DNA of 56,603 nt from an uncultured Verrucomicrobiota bacterium (GCA_903953565.1 CAJBKE010000021.1:1-56603); one strand, 5' to 3'; counted from the stretch's first letter, positions 39,707 through 50,831 are shown. The notes: a model not told the origin generated them from the letters alone. Numbers and translations are program-made.

Positions 39707-40987
39707 TCAGCGGCGTGTCATTCGCAGGCAGAACCAAAGGATGATGCCGCAACCGAGAAAGGTTGCAGGCAACCAAGGCAGCGCCATCCCGAAGATGCTG
39801 GTCTCGTCCGCTCCGGGGTGTGCGCCGCGGAAGTGCGCGGTGAGTTGGGCGAAGAGGATGCCGGCCACGGCATAGCCGAGATTGAAAGCCACGCCGCGGA
39901 AGCTGAGCACGGTGGCGCGGACATTCGATTCGGTCCACTCGTTGAGGTAGTTCGAAGTGAAAAATTGTAGGGCGGACATGGCCACGCCGAGCGGCACGAC
40001 CACCCACGCGCCCCAATACGGCCACGCCATGGCGGTGCCGGTCAGTCCGATGAGCACAAGTCCCGCCACGACGAAGTAGTTCGCAACCACACCGCGGCGC
40101 GCGACCATGCGCTTGGCCAGTGGCGCCACGGCGAAGCCGAGCAAAGCGAGGGCGGAACCGAGTATACCGTTGACGAAGGGCGGCAGTTCGATCAGCCGGT
40201 AATAGTTGCTGGCAAAAGTGAGAAAAATCCGCACGAAGCTGTCGATGACCAGCGCAGCAACCATGAGAAAGAGGATGCGGCGCGAAGTGAAGACGTGGAT
40301 GGCCCCTTCCATCACGTTCTGCCAAGCACGCCCGACGGCGTGGCGTCCGACGGATGCATGAGCCGGAGGCTCGCGGAAATTGAGCGCGACGAGGAGGCAA
40401 AGGACCGCGGTGACCAGCGTGGCGTAGACCGGCCAGCGCACCGTGCTGTCGGCCGACGGTTGCCAACCGGTCCAACCGAGGAGCGAGGACATCAGGGCTT
40501 GGTCGAAAAGCGCGGCCCCGCTGACCATGGCGACGAAGAAGCCGCCCGACTTCCAGCGCATGAGGGATTCGAGGACGCGCGGCCAAGCGGTTTTGCGGTC
40601 TGCTTCCGGCAGCGAGTCGTAAGCCAAAGCCTCGTCGGCCCCGCTGGCGCAGGCCTCGGCTGCGCCGCTCAGGACGCGGTTCAAGACGAGGAGCCAGAAC
40701 ATCCACACTCCGCGGGGCGCGAAGGCCAGCACAGCCATCTCGGCGACCATGAGCGCGGCGGCCACAACCACAACACGCTTGCGGCCTATGACATCGGCCA
40801 GTGCGCCCGAGGGGATTTCCAGCACGATGATGACCACCGCCCAGACGACATTGAGCAATGCGTATTGCTCGAGGGTAAGCCCGAGATCGAGGAAGAGGAC
40901 GCCGATGACCGGGTAGTAGAACCGCGCGTGGAAAAGGACGCGAAAGGCGACAAAGAGCGGGAGGTTGCGGTGGAGGGAGGTGGACAC
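39707..40987 (-). CDS. Major facilitator superfamily transporter
   Basis: 426 residues, about twelve membrane helices. Motif A appears as 'PSGALADVIGRKRVVVVAA' between helices 2 and 3. Helix pairs include 'YYPVIGVLFLDLGLTLEQYA' and 'VMSA'-like turns; 'SFRGVAFNLGYAVAGILFAQL' lies near the C-terminus. Substrate cannot be told; general drug or sugar/peptide efflux is possible. Monocistronic, convergent with the ABC operon; a palindrome-rich gap separates its start from the HAD gene. Confidence 0.88.
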   Translation of the reverse strand: MSTSLHRNLPLFVAFRVLFHARFYYPVIGVLFLDLGLTLEQYALLNVVWAVVIIVLEIPSGALADVIGRKRVVVVAAALMVAEMAVLAFAPRGVWMFWLLVLNRVLSGAAEACASGADEALAYDSLPEADRKTAWPRVLESLMRWKSGGFFVAMVSGAALFDQALMSSLLGWTGWQPSADSTVRWPVYATLVTAVLCLLVALNFREPPAHASVGRHAVGRAWQNVMEGAIHVFTSRRILFLMVAALVIDSFVRIFLTFASNYYRLIELPPFVNGILGSALALLGFAVAPLAKRMVARRGVVANYFVVAGLVLIGLTGTAMAWPYWGAWVVVPLGVAMSALQFFTSNYLNEWTESNVRATVLSFRGVAFNLGYAVAGILFAQLTAHFRGAHPGADETSIFGMALPWLPATFLGCGIILWFCLRMTRR

Positions 40988-41000
40988 GGGAACCTATTTA

Positions 41001-41098
41001 GCCACCGATGAAAGAGGATAAACAACCGGATAAGAACGGCATTGTTTTGCCGGTGCACCGGCAAAAGATATCTTCCTCAATCTTCTTTAATCTGTGGC
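41001..41098. repeat. Inverted repeat with a perfect 22-bp central palindrome
   Basis: The outer arms begin GCCACCGATGAAAGAGGAT at 41001 and end, inverted, in CTTTAATCTGTGGC at 41098, with most positions matching. Within them TTTTGCCGGTG/CACCGGCAAAA at 41045-41066 is a perfect palindrome. Since the T run is on the 5' and the A run on the 3' side in both directions, it is not a standard intrinsic terminator. The nested structure suggests a small mobile repeat that received a second palindrome. Confidence 0.65.
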
Positions 41099-41104
41099 CT
41101 GCCT

Positions 41105-42001
41105 TTAATGCTTCGGCGCGCGGACGGTGGCTGCTTCGAGATCGGTGCGGCGGCGCTCGATGATGTTGTCGGCGATTTCGGTCACCATTTCCTCAAGGAG
41201 GAGACGCAAGTGGCTGCCCGGACGGTAATCGGCCGGCGCGATGTGGCGCACGCGGTCGGCGTGGGCCGTGAGTTGGTAGCACTTTTGGAAACTGACGCGG
41301 GTTTCGTCCTCCGGGTTGTAGACCGCGATGGCGCGTCCTCCGGTTTGCTTCATCACCGTGAAGCAGGGTACATCGGTCGGTCCGTCGCCGACATAGATCA
41401 TGTTCTGGAACGGCACCGGCCGCATCTCGGGCGGCACGTGATCGTTGACGTCCTGCGAGAGGTCGAGCATTCCCTTGTTGATGCGGAAGAGGAACTGGGT
41501 CTTTTGCGTGTGGCTGATGACGCGTTTCGGAAAGGTGATGCGTCCTTCTTCATCCTCGGCGTATTCGCAGCCGAAAATTTTCCGGACGTGCGGGGCGATG
41601 CGGCTGCCGCTGATGAGTTCCTTGAGGCCGGAGCTGACGATGTAATGCTCGAGCTTGATTCCGTGCGCCGCACTCCATCCCATGGCGTCGGCGACATCGT
41701 TCAGCTTTCCCTCGAATTCGGTAAACATTTCCGGGATTCCCGGGAAAAAGCTGAGCTTGGCCCCGAGTTCCCGCAGCTTGGCGTTCGTCGGGCGGTCCAT
41801 TTCGAGGTAGTCGAGCAGCGCCTTCATGTAGGCCAACTCGTGCTCGTAACCGTGCTTCTGCACCAGTTCGCCGCAGCGCTTCCAGAACTGCTTCCCGTCG
41901 ATCCCGAAGTGCGTAAAAATCGCCTCTTCCTGCATGTAATTCGGGCTCAGGGTCTGGTCATAGTCGTAAATTATGGCGATGGTGCTTTGCGGAACGGACA
42001 T
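41105..42001 (-). CDS. HAD-superfamily phosphatase (PSP-like)
   Basis: 298 residues. HAD motif I 'IIYDYDQTLSPNYMQEE' with the nucleophile Asp13 and acid Asp15; motif II Ser in 'HYIVSSGLKELISGS'; motif III Lys in the 'FPKRVISHTQKTQ' region; motif IV 'IYVGDGPTDVPCFTVMK'. The large helical cap between motifs I and II ('KRCGELVQKHGYEHELAYMK') resembles phosphoserine phosphatase relatives. Substrate not known. Divergent from the exonuclease-ligase gene, with a 95-bp gap. Confidence 0.87.
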   Translation of the reverse strand: MSVPQSTIAIIYDYDQTLSPNYMQEEAIFTHFGIDGKQFWKRCGELVQKHGYEHELAYMKALLDYLEMDRPTNAKLRELGAKLSFFPGIPEMFTEFEGKLNDVADAMGWSAAHGIKLEHYIVSSGLKELISGSRIAPHVRKIFGCEYAEDEEGRITFPKRVISHTQKTQFLFRINKGMLDLSQDVNDHVPPEMRPVPFQNMIYVGDGPTDVPCFTVMKQTGGRAIAVYNPEDETRVSFQKCYQLTAHADRVRHIAPADYRPGSHLRLLLEEMVTEIADNIIERRRTDLEAATVRAPKH

Positions 42002-42096
42002 GGGATGGAGTGCGCTTGGGACGCGGTTCGTCCACAATACGCCCATGGGTAGGGGTTGCCAGAATGTTTATCCGGGCTACAGGGGAGATTTGGCGC

Positions 42097-44751
42097 ATGA
42101 TTGAGGTGACCTATCGCGGCGGGGTGCTTGTGCCATCGATCGATCTGTGGATGGATCCGCGGGCGCCGCGGGGGTTCGCTTTTGTTTCGCACGCGCACAG
42201 CGATCATATCGGCAAGCATCGCGAGACGGTGCTCACACCGGGGACATCGCGGCTGATGCGCGCGCGGCAGGGGGCGGCGGGGGTGGAACATGTGCTCGAG
42301 TTCGGGGAGACGCGGCTGATGCGCGGGGCGGAGTTCACTTTGCTCCCGGCGGGTCATGTCCACGGGTCGGCGCAGTTGCATTTGCAAATGGACGACGGAT
42401 CGCTGCTCTACACCGGGGATTTCAAATTGCGTCCGGGTCTTTCCAGCGAGCGCACCGAGTGGCGGCAGGCCGGGACGCTCATCATGGAAACCACCTTCGG
42501 CAAACCGGAGTTCGTTTTCCCGCCGACCGAGGAGGTGCTGTCCGACGTGGTGAAATTCTGTCGCGAGGCCTTGGAGGATGACGAGGTGCCGGTCCTGCTC
42601 GGTTACTCGCTGGGCAAAGCGCAGGAAATCATTTGCGCCGTGGCGGCGGCCGGGCTCCAACCGATGCTTCACGGCGCGGTGGCCAAACTGACGCGTATCT
42701 ACCGTGATCTGGTGCCGGGATTTCCCGACTTCGTCCCGTATAATGCCTCCGAGGTTCCGGGTCATGTGCTCATCGCCCCGCCCAGCGTGAAAGGATCGCG
42801 CATGTTGGCCGCAATCAAGAAGAAGCGGGTCGCCATGTTGACCGGATGGGCTATAACACCGGGTGCGGTGCATCGTTACCAAGTGGACGCCGCATTCCCG
42901 CTCAGCGACCACGCGGGCTATGACGACCTGCTCAAATATGTGGAACTAGTGCGACCGCAGCGTGTGCTGACCCTTCATGGGTATGCGTCCGAGTTCGCGC
43001 GCGACTTGCGCGAGCGCGGGGTGGAAGCGTGGTCGCTGGTCAGTCCCGACCAGCTCGAGTTTACCGGATTCACCCCACCGGCGGCTCCCCGGGTGCGCGA
43101 GCAAACGGCGGGTGGGGAAATGCCCACGTCGCCCTTCGGCCGATTTTGCGCCATGGCCGAGGCGGTCGGTTCGGCAACCGGGCGTCTGGCCAAGACGAGG
43201 ATCCTGGCGGACTACCTGCGCGGATTGGGTGACGACGATTTGCGGCGCGCGGCGACTTGGTTGACCGGACAGCCGTTCGGTCCGACCGAGGAACGCGGCG
43301 CGCAGACCGGTTGGGCCGTGCTGCGCCGCGCCTTGGGAGCGGCGGCGGGAATGGGCGAGGAGGAAGTGCGCGCCGTATCACGCCGCTGCAATGACGCCGG
43401 ATTGGCCGCGCGTGAGATCATGGCGGGACGTGCGCCGGGCACCGCGTTTGATTTGGCCGCGGTGGCCGGGTTGTTCGACGGCTTGGCAGCCGCCCGCGGC
43501 CCGGTGAAGAAGCAGGCTTTGCTCGAAGCTTTCTACCGCGCCTGCAGTGCATCGGAGGCAGCCTGCGTGGTGCGCATCCTCACCGGGGATTTGCGCATCG
43601 GCTTGAAGGAAGGATTGCTCGAAGAGGCGATCATCGCGGCCTTTGCTGCCGATCCGCAGCAATTGCGCGAGGCCGGCATGTTGCTCGGCGATGCGGGTGC
43701 GCTGGCCGTGGCGGCGAAACGGCGGGAACTCGGCCGGGCCGAGCTGCGCGCTTTTCATCCGGTGAAATGCATGCTGGCCGGATCCGAACCGGACGGAGCC
43801 GCGTTGTGGCAAAGGTTGTCCGGCGAAGTGCATGCGGTGTGGGTGGAAGACAAATACGACGGCATCCGCGCGCAGGTCCATGTGGCGGATGGCCGCTGCG
43901 AAATCTTTTCGCGTGATCTGCGACGCATCACCGCACAGTTTCCGGAAATTGCCGGCGCGGCGGCCAAGCTGGGTGGCCCGCTCGTCTTGGACGGGGAAAT
44001 TCTCGCTTCTGTGGCCGGACGGCGACTGACCTTTTTTGATCTGCAAAAGCGTCTGAACCGGCGCGAGGCGGATTTATTTTTGACCGAGGACGTTCCGGTG
44101 GAATTCGTCGCCTTCGATCTCTTGATGTGCGACGGCGCGACTTTGCTGCATCGCCCGTGGCACGAGCGGCGCGCGGTGCTGGACAAATTGACTCTGGGCA
44201 AACCGCTGGCCGTCGCGCCGGTCACGCGTTTGGAAAGTGCGGATGCGGTGGAAGAGGAATTCCGCGCCGCGCGGGCCAGAGGCAACGAGGGGCTGGTCGG
44301 CAAAGATCCGTCGAGCGCCTACACACCGGGCCGGCGCGGATTGGCTTGGATCAAGTTGAAGAAAGAATTCGCCACGCTGGATGTCGTGGTGACCGGTGTC
44401 GAATACGGCCATGGTCGGCGCCGCGAGGTGTTGAGCGATTACACCTTCGCGGTGCGCGACGAGCAGAGCGGTGCGTTGCTGACTATCGGCAAAGCGTATT
44501 CGGGACTGACCGACAAAGAGATCGCCGAGCTGACGCCATGGTTTCTCGAACGTGTACGTTCGGTGAAGGGACGGCGCCATGAAGTCGAGCCGGAGTTGGT
44601 CCTCGAAGTCGCCTTCGATTCGATCCAACCGAGCGCGCGTCATCCGAGCGGCTTGGCCCTGCGCTTTCCGCGCATCAAGGCCCTGCGGCGGGATAAGACG
44701 GTTGCGGAGATCGATACGCTGCAGGGGGCGCGGAAGTTGGCGGGGGTTTGA
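42097..44751 (+). CDS. Fused metallo-beta-lactamase exonuclease and ATP-dependent DNA ligase
   Basis: 884 residues. Residues 1-325 are an MBL-fold nuclease of the SNM1/ligase-associated type: 'FVSHAHSDHIGKH' (His32, His34, Asp36, His37), 'PAGHVHGSAQLHL', 'LLYTGDFKLRPG', 'FPLSDHAGYDDLL'. Residues about 345-884 are a LigB-type ATP-dependent DNA ligase: helical N-domain, 'EDKYDGIRAQVH' with AMP-accepting Lys586, 'LVLDGEIL', 'EFVAFDLL', 'EGLVGKDP' and 'WIKLKKEF', then an OB domain ending 'LRFPRIKALRRDKT'. In many bacteria these are two neighbouring genes of a repair cluster; here they are one chain. No helicase or phosphoesterase partner lies next to it. Confidence 0.93.
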   Translation: MIEVTYRGGVLVPSIDLWMDPRAPRGFAFVSHAHSDHIGKHRETVLTPGTSRLMRARQGAAGVEHVLEFGETRLMRGAEFTLLPAGHVHGSAQLHLQMDDGSLLYTGDFKLRPGLSSERTEWRQAGTLIMETTFGKPEFVFPPTEEVLSDVVKFCREALEDDEVPVLLGYSLGKAQEIICAVAAAGLQPMLHGAVAKLTRIYRDLVPGFPDFVPYNASEVPGHVLIAPPSVKGSRMLAAIKKKRVAMLTGWAITPGAVHRYQVDAAFPLSDHAGYDDLLKYVELVRPQRVLTLHGYASEFARDLRERGVEAWSLVSPDQLEFTGFTPPAAPRVREQTAGGEMPTSPFGRFCAMAEAVGSATGRLAKTRILADYLRGLGDDDLRRAATWLTGQPFGPTEERGAQTGWAVLRRALGAAAGMGEEEVRAVSRRCNDAGLAAREIMAGRAPGTAFDLAAVAGLFDGLAAARGPVKKQALLEAFYRACSASEAACVVRILTGDLRIGLKEGLLEEAIIAAFAADPQQLREAGMLLGDAGALAVAAKRRELGRAELRAFHPVKCMLAGSEPDGAALWQRLSGEVHAVWVEDKYDGIRAQVHVADGRCEIFSRDLRRITAQFPEIAGAAAKLGGPLVLDGEILASVAGRRLTFFDLQKRLNRREADLFLTEDVPVEFVAFDLLMCDGATLLHRPWHERRAVLDKLTLGKPLAVAPVTRLESADAVEEEFRAARARGNEGLVGKDPSSAYTPGRRGLAWIKLKKEFATLDVVVTGVEYGHGRRREVLSDYTFAVRDEQSGALLTIGKAYSGLTDKEIAELTPWFLERVRSVKGRRHEVEPELVLEVAFDSIQPSARHPSGLALRFPRIKALRRDKTVAEIDTLQGARKLAGV

Positions 44752-44825
44752 AGTGTAGCAACGGCGTCCTTGCCGTCGGTCGTTGGGCGAAAAGTTGCCG
44801 GCGGTCACAGAGCGCCGCTACAAAG
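44752..44825 (+). repeat. Dispersed-type inverted repeat after the ligase gene
   Basis: Reads GTGTAGCAACGGCG at the left and CGCCGCTACAAAG at the right, with an internal hairpin ACGGC-GTCCTT-GCCGT and the segment GGCGGTCACAGAGCGCC. The outer ends TGTAGC/GCTACA are inverted. It directly abuts palindromic repeat copy C. No coding role. Confidence 0.5.
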
Positions 44826-44889
44826 GTGGATCGCGCCGTCCCGGCGCGATATTCCCTTCAAGAAATCGCGAGGGGACATCGCGATCCAC
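44826..44889 (-). repeat. 65-bp palindromic repeat, copy C
   Basis: Opposite orientation to A, B and D. GCC-type hairpin ATCGCGCC/GGCGCGAT on the left, AT-type hairpin on the right with one base lost in its first arm (ATCGCGA). Centre ATTCCCTTCAAGAA. Lies between the converging ligase and ftsH genes. Confidence 0.85.
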
Positions 44890-44901
44890 CCAATGACGCG
44901 G

Positions 44902-46953
<2,052 letters not shown>

Positions 46954-47003
46954 GGATACGGGTTAGAGAGAATGAACTTAAGCATGCCACGGGGGAAGAT
47001 CAA

Positions 47004-47744
47004 ATGAATGGGCGCCGTTCGCTCGCTGTCTCGGTTCACGATGTAAGCCCGCTGACCCGGGAGGCATCCGATCTTATGCTCGCCGATCTGGCCGAGGCCG
47101 GGGTGCCGGTGACCTCGTTGCTGGTCGTGCCCGACCACCACCGAAAAGCCGACATCGACAAGGATCCCGGTTTTCTCGCGTGGTTGCGCGAAAAACAGGC
47201 GGCCGGACACGAGGTTATCCTGCACGGATTCTTTCATCTGCGCGAACCGCAGGAAGGGGCGGATTGGCGGCACAAGCTGGTCACCGAGCACTACACTGCC
47301 GGCGAGGGGGAGTTCTACGATCTGGACTACGAGACGGCGCGGGAGCGGATGGAAGACGGACGCGAAATGCTGACCGCCGCAGGTCTCGAGGTGGTCGGCT
47401 TCATTGCTCCGGCTTGGCTACTGGGCGACGAAGCGGAACAAGCGGCCCGCAGTCTCGGCTTTGCCTACACCACGCGGCTCGGCGGTGTGCTCGATCTGCG
47501 GTCCGGCGAATGGACCGCCTCACAATCCCTCGTCTACAGCCCGCGTAGCGCGTGGCGGCGGAATGTCAGTCTGGCCTGGAATGCCTGGCTCGCGGCGCGC
47601 CTGCGCAAGAACCCGCTCGCGCGACTCGGATTGCATCCGCCGGATTGGCGCTATGACAAAATTCGCACGCAGGCTTTGCGCTTGGCGCGCGAGGCCGCGG
47701 CGGACCGTGAAGTGATTCGTTACCGCGATTGGGTCGGGGCGTAG
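47004..47744 (+). CDS. DUF2334 polysaccharide deacetylase-like protein
   Basis: 246 residues without signal peptide. 'LAVSVHDVSPLTREA' supplies the His-Asp of the NodB-like fold, 'GVPVTSLLVVPDHH' and 'GHEVILHGFFHLREP' the second His site, 'VGFIAPAWLLGDEA' the Pro-Ala-Trp loop common to DUF2334. The family is predicted to remove acetyl groups from sugars, with no substrate shown. The C-terminal 'LHPPDWRYDKIRTQALRLA' carries a last conserved His. Followed by repeat-rich sequence. Confidence 0.85.
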   Translation: MNGRRSLAVSVHDVSPLTREASDLMLADLAEAGVPVTSLLVVPDHHRKADIDKDPGFLAWLREKQAAGHEVILHGFFHLREPQEGADWRHKLVTEHYTAGEGEFYDLDYETARERMEDGREMLTAAGLEVVGFIAPAWLLGDEAEQAARSLGFAYTTRLGGVLDLRSGEWTASQSLVYSPRSAWRRNVSLAWNAWLAARLRKNPLARLGLHPPDWRYDKIRTQALRLAREAAADREVIRYRDWVGA

Positions 47745-47787
47745 AGGCGAAGGCTGAAGGCTGAGTGTGAAGCCTGAGTGAAAGGCG
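47745..47787 (+). repeat. Short GAAGGCTGA tandem repeats
   Basis: After the DUF2334 stop the sequence GAAGGCTGAAGGCTGAG and a related GAAGCCTGAGTG copy occur, followed at once by palindromic repeat copy D. It resembles in style the repeats near 2221 and 22150 but is a different unit. Confidence 0.45.
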
Positions 47788-47851
47788 GTGGCTCGCGATG
47801 TCCCCATCGCGATTCCCAAGTGCGTTATCGCGCCGGGACGGCGCGATCCAC
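47788..47851 (+). repeat. 65-bp palindromic repeat, copy D
   Basis: GTGGCTCGCG (one change from GTGGATCGCG) to GCGATCCAC. Left hairpin ATG/CAT type, right hairpin ATCGCGCC/GGCGCGAT. Centre TCCCAAGTGCGTT lacks the TTC/GAA symmetry of other copies. Lies between the converging DUF2334 and folP genes. Confidence 0.88.
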
Positions 47852-47904
47852 CTTGCCAGACGTCCCAAAGCTCTTCGTGAATGGTCGGGGACGCCGCGCG
47901 CGCC

Positions 47905-48741
47905 CTACCGGTAGGCTAATGCTTCCGCCAGGCGCAGCGCCTGCATGTTCGGTTGCACCGCGTGCACGCGGAAGATACGCGCACCGAGACGGTAGCCCTC
48001 GGCGGTGAGGACTGCGGTGGGCACGTCGCGATCCTCGACGTTCGGACACTGCGCCGCGGTGGCGAGGAATGACTTGCGCGAAACCCCGAGCAGCACCGGA
48101 TGACCTAACGCGGCAAAACGTCCGAGCCCCGCAATGAGCTGCAAGTTGTGCTCCACGGTCTTGCCGAAGCCGATGCCCGGATCGATGGCGATGCGGTCGG
48201 CTACGATGCCGGCCGCGCGTGCGGCGTCGACGCGCTGCGCAAGATGCGCGGACACTTCGGCGACGACATCATCATAGTGCGGATCCTGCTGCATGGTGCG
48301 CGGTGTGCCTCGCATGTGCATGAGGACAACGGCGCATGCGCTCTCCGCCGCGACGCGCGCCATATCATCATCGCCCTGCAACGCGGTGACATCGTTGATG
48401 ATCTCCGCGCCGGCCGCGACGGCGGCGCGCGCCACCGATGCCTTCGAGGTGTCGATGCTCAGCGCGGCTCCGGTTTTCGCGGCGAGTCCTTCGATGACCG
48501 GAAGCACTCTCCTCAATTCGTCCTCCGCGGAAACGGGGGCCGCGCCGGGGCGCGTCGACTCGCCGCCGATATCGAGGATCTCCGCGCCTTCGTCGACAAG
48601 GCGCAGCCCGTGGTCCACCGCAGCGCTGGCGGCCGTGAAATTCCCTCCGTCGGAAAACGAGTCGGGAGTGACATTGATCACTCCCATGATCACGCCGCGG
48701 TTCGCGAGCTCGAACGTCCGGCGGCCGGTGCTCCAGATCAT
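47905..48741 (-). CDS. folP: Dihydropteroate synthase
   Basis: 278 residues, TIM barrel. 'IMGVINVTPDSFSDGGNF', 'ILDIGGESTRPGAAPVSAED', 'LSIDTSKASVARAAVAAGA' and 'IINDVTAL' carry the pterin and phosphate contacts; 'VLMHMRGTPRTMQQDPHYDD', 'IAIDPGIGFGKTVEHN' and 'PVLLGVSRKSFLA' complete the set. It condenses p-aminobenzoate with the pterin pyrophosphate in folate synthesis. ATG overlaps the hisD stop by four bases. Confidence 0.96.
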   Translation of the reverse strand: MIWSTGRRTFELANRGVIMGVINVTPDSFSDGGNFTAASAAVDHGLRLVDEGAEILDIGGESTRPGAAPVSAEDELRRVLPVIEGLAAKTGAALSIDTSKASVARAAVAAGAEIINDVTALQGDDDMARVAAESACAVVLMHMRGTPRTMQQDPHYDDVVAEVSAHLAQRVDAARAAGIVADRIAIDPGIGFGKTVEHNLQLIAGLGRFAALGHPVLLGVSRKSFLATAAQCPNVEDRDVPTAVLTAEGYRLGARIFRVHAVQPNMQALRLAEALAYR

Positions 48742-50021
48742 TCGAGCCGGATGCGCGCCGAGCGTCCGTGGGCCTCGAGTCCCTCGACCCGGGCAAACGC
48801 GTCGACGATGGGGACCGATTTGGCCAGTGAACGACGGTCGAGTTCGACCAGGCTTGTGCGGCGCTGGAATTGGTCGGCGGTGAGGCCGGCAAACGATTTG
48901 CCCGCGCCGCCGGTCGGTAATTCATGGCTTGGTCCGGCCAAGAAATCCCCGACCGCCACGGGCGAGTATCCACCGAGAAAGATGGCGCCGGAGGTGGTCA
49001 GCTTCGGCGCGAGGGCGCGCGGATTTTTCACCTGCAGCGAGACGTGTTCCGAGGCGTAAGCGTTGGCCAGACGCACCGCTTCGTCGAGCGAGGCAACGAG
49101 CACTAGTGCGGCGTTTTTCAGCGAGGCTTTGAGAATTTCTCCGCGCGGCAGAATGCGCGCCTGTCGGTCCACTTCACGCGCTGTGGCCGTCAGGATCTCG
49201 CGGGAATTGGTGAGGAGGATCGCCGCGCTGTCGGCCCCGTGCTCGGCTTGCGCGAGCAGATCGGCCGCGACCCACGCGGGATTGGCTGTGCGGTCGGCAA
49301 TGACCAGCACCTCGCTCGGGCCGGGCAGGAGATCGATGGCCACGCGTCCGAAAAGCTGGCGTTTGGCCTCGACCACGTAGCTGTTGCCGGGGCCGAAAAT
49401 TTTGTCTACCGGGGCGATGGTCTTCGTGCCGAGGGCGAGCGCGGCCACGGCTTGCGCGCCACCCACGCGGTAAACCTCCGTCGCGCCGGCCAGATGCAAG
49501 GCGGCGAGCAAAGCGGGGCTCACTTCGCCGTCGGGGCCGGCGGGGGTAACCGCGACAATTTCCCTCACCCCTGCAGCGGCGGCGAAGGTGCAGGTCATCA
49601 ACGCGGTGGAGACCAGCGGTGCCGTCCCGCCGGGAACATAAAGACCGACCCGCCGGAAAGGATCGAAACGCTCGCCGGTGCGCGCGCCCTGCGCGTTGCG
49701 TGTGCTCCATGGACGGCGCAAACTTTTCGCGGCGAATTTGCCGATGTTGCCATGCGCAGCGACGAGCGCGCGTCGCGTCGGCGCATCGAGTCCGCGCCAC
49801 GCGGCGGAAAGTTCTTTGGCCGGCACGCGGATCTGTCCGGCCGACAATTTGGGTCCGCCGAATTTTTTGGTCAGACGAAGTAAGGCCGTATCGCCGTCCT
49901 TGGCCACCGAGGCCACGATGTCGCGGACCGTTTTCTCCGTGGCCGGCGAGGGGACCGCGCGGCGGTCGAGCGTGCGGAGAAACCGGTCGTAGTTTTTGTC
50001 GCGTGGGCGGACGAGGCGCAT
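48738..50021 (-). CDS. hisD: Histidinol dehydrogenase
   Basis: 427 residues. 'VGLYVPGGTAPLVSTALMT' NAD region, 'GAQAVAALALGTKTIAPVDK', 'GPGNSYVVEAKRQLFG', 'PGPSEVLVIADRTANP', zinc/catalytic 'LLAQAEHGADSAAILLT' and 'SEHVSLQVKNP', and 'FLAGPSHELPTGGAGKSFA'. It oxidises histidinol to histidine in the last two steps of the pathway. No other his gene is in the window. Start 'MRLVRPRDKNYDRF'; the longer frame overlaps the phosphatase gene. Confidence 0.96.
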   Translation of the reverse strand: MRLVRPRDKNYDRFLRTLDRRAVPSPATEKTVRDIVASVAKDGDTALLRLTKKFGGPKLSAGQIRVPAKELSAAWRGLDAPTRRALVAAHGNIGKFAAKSLRRPWSTRNAQGARTGERFDPFRRVGLYVPGGTAPLVSTALMTCTFAAAAGVREIVAVTPAGPDGEVSPALLAALHLAGATEVYRVGGAQAVAALALGTKTIAPVDKIFGPGNSYVVEAKRQLFGRVAIDLLPGPSEVLVIADRTANPAWVAADLLAQAEHGADSAAILLTNSREILTATAREVDRQARILPRGEILKASLKNAALVLVASLDEAVRLANAYASEHVSLQVKNPRALAPKLTTSGAIFLGGYSPVAVGDFLAGPSHELPTGGAGKSFAGLTADQFQRRTSLVELDRRSLAKSVPIVDAFARVEGLEAHGRSARIRLE

Positions 50022-50094
50022 GGCCGGATGATGGATGATACGCCAAAAAACGACAAGGCGGGTATGGATCGTCCGCGCCCGGTCCCCGAAACCC

Positions 50095-50736
50095 TCAGAG
50101 CGGCCACTCCCGCACCTGGCCATCCAAGTGGAAGGTTGAATTGACCACGAGGAAGCGCCACTGGTCCTCGGCGTAAGAGGCCATGCTGATCGCCGCGTTG
50201 TGGAAACGGAAGGCGCGCGGAATGTGCTCGCGCGGCGTGGGATTCCCGTGCTCGAGCATGTGCGTATGCAAGGCATTGAGTGTGCCGCCGTGGCTGAAAA
50301 GCGCGATGTGCGCGTGCGGACCGGCCTTGATCTCCTCGAGCACGGCGCGTGTCCGTGCCATGAGCGAACGCCGCGACTCGCCGCCGGGCAGGGTGGCATC
50401 GAAGTCGCCGCTGCGCCAACGGGCCACGGACTCCGGATCGAGCACCTCGCATTCCGCCACGGTCTTGCCCTCGAGGATGCCGAAGCTCAATTCGCGCAGG
50501 CGGGGTTCGGGTTGCACGACCAGCCCGAGCGCCTCGGCCAGCGGTTGCGCGGTGGACATGGCTCGTCCTAGATCGCTGCTCACGATGTTTTCGATCGGAT
50601 AGCGCCGGAGGAAATCGGCGGTCTGCCGCGCTTGGTGCAGTCCGCGTTTGTTCAGCGGGATGTCCATTTGTCCCATGGCGCGTCCGTCCGCGTTGTGGTC
50701 GGTTTCGCCGTGGCGGACAAGGTAGAGGGTTTTCAT
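50095..50736 (-). CDS. Histidine phosphatase family protein (GpmB/CobC-like)
   Basis: 213 residues. '[19 protein letters not shown]' with the phospho-His, '[19 protein letters not shown]' with Arg, '[14 protein letters not shown]' with Glu, and '[19 protein letters not shown]' with the second His. Substrate specificity in this family cannot be read from motifs; small sugar phosphates or alpha-ribazole phosphate are options. Upstream of hisD on the same strand (73-bp gap), divergent from gpmA, another phospho-His enzyme. Confidence 0.9.
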   Translation of the reverse strand: MKTLYLVRHGETDHNADGRAMGQMDIPLNKRGLHQARQTADFLRRYPIENIVSSDLGRAMSTAQPLAEALGLVVQPEPRLRELSFGILEGKTVAECEVLDPESVARWRSGDFDATLPGGESRRSLMARTRAVLEEIKAGPHAHIALFSHGGTLNALHTHMLEHGNPTPREHIPRAFRFHNAAISMASYAEDQWRFLVVNSTFHLDGQVREWPL

Positions 50737-50831
50737 CGGTGCGGTCGCGCGGTCTTGCCTGCGACGGAGCGTTTCCCTATAGACGGCGTCCGGCCAATTG
50801 CAACCCGCGCCGGGTGCGGCCGCTCAATTTT

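Noticed and set aside
39695-39715. Terminator between the ABC operon and the MFS gene
   Set aside because: CGCCGC-CTCA-GCGGCG forms a stem but overlaps the MFS coding end and has no T tract.
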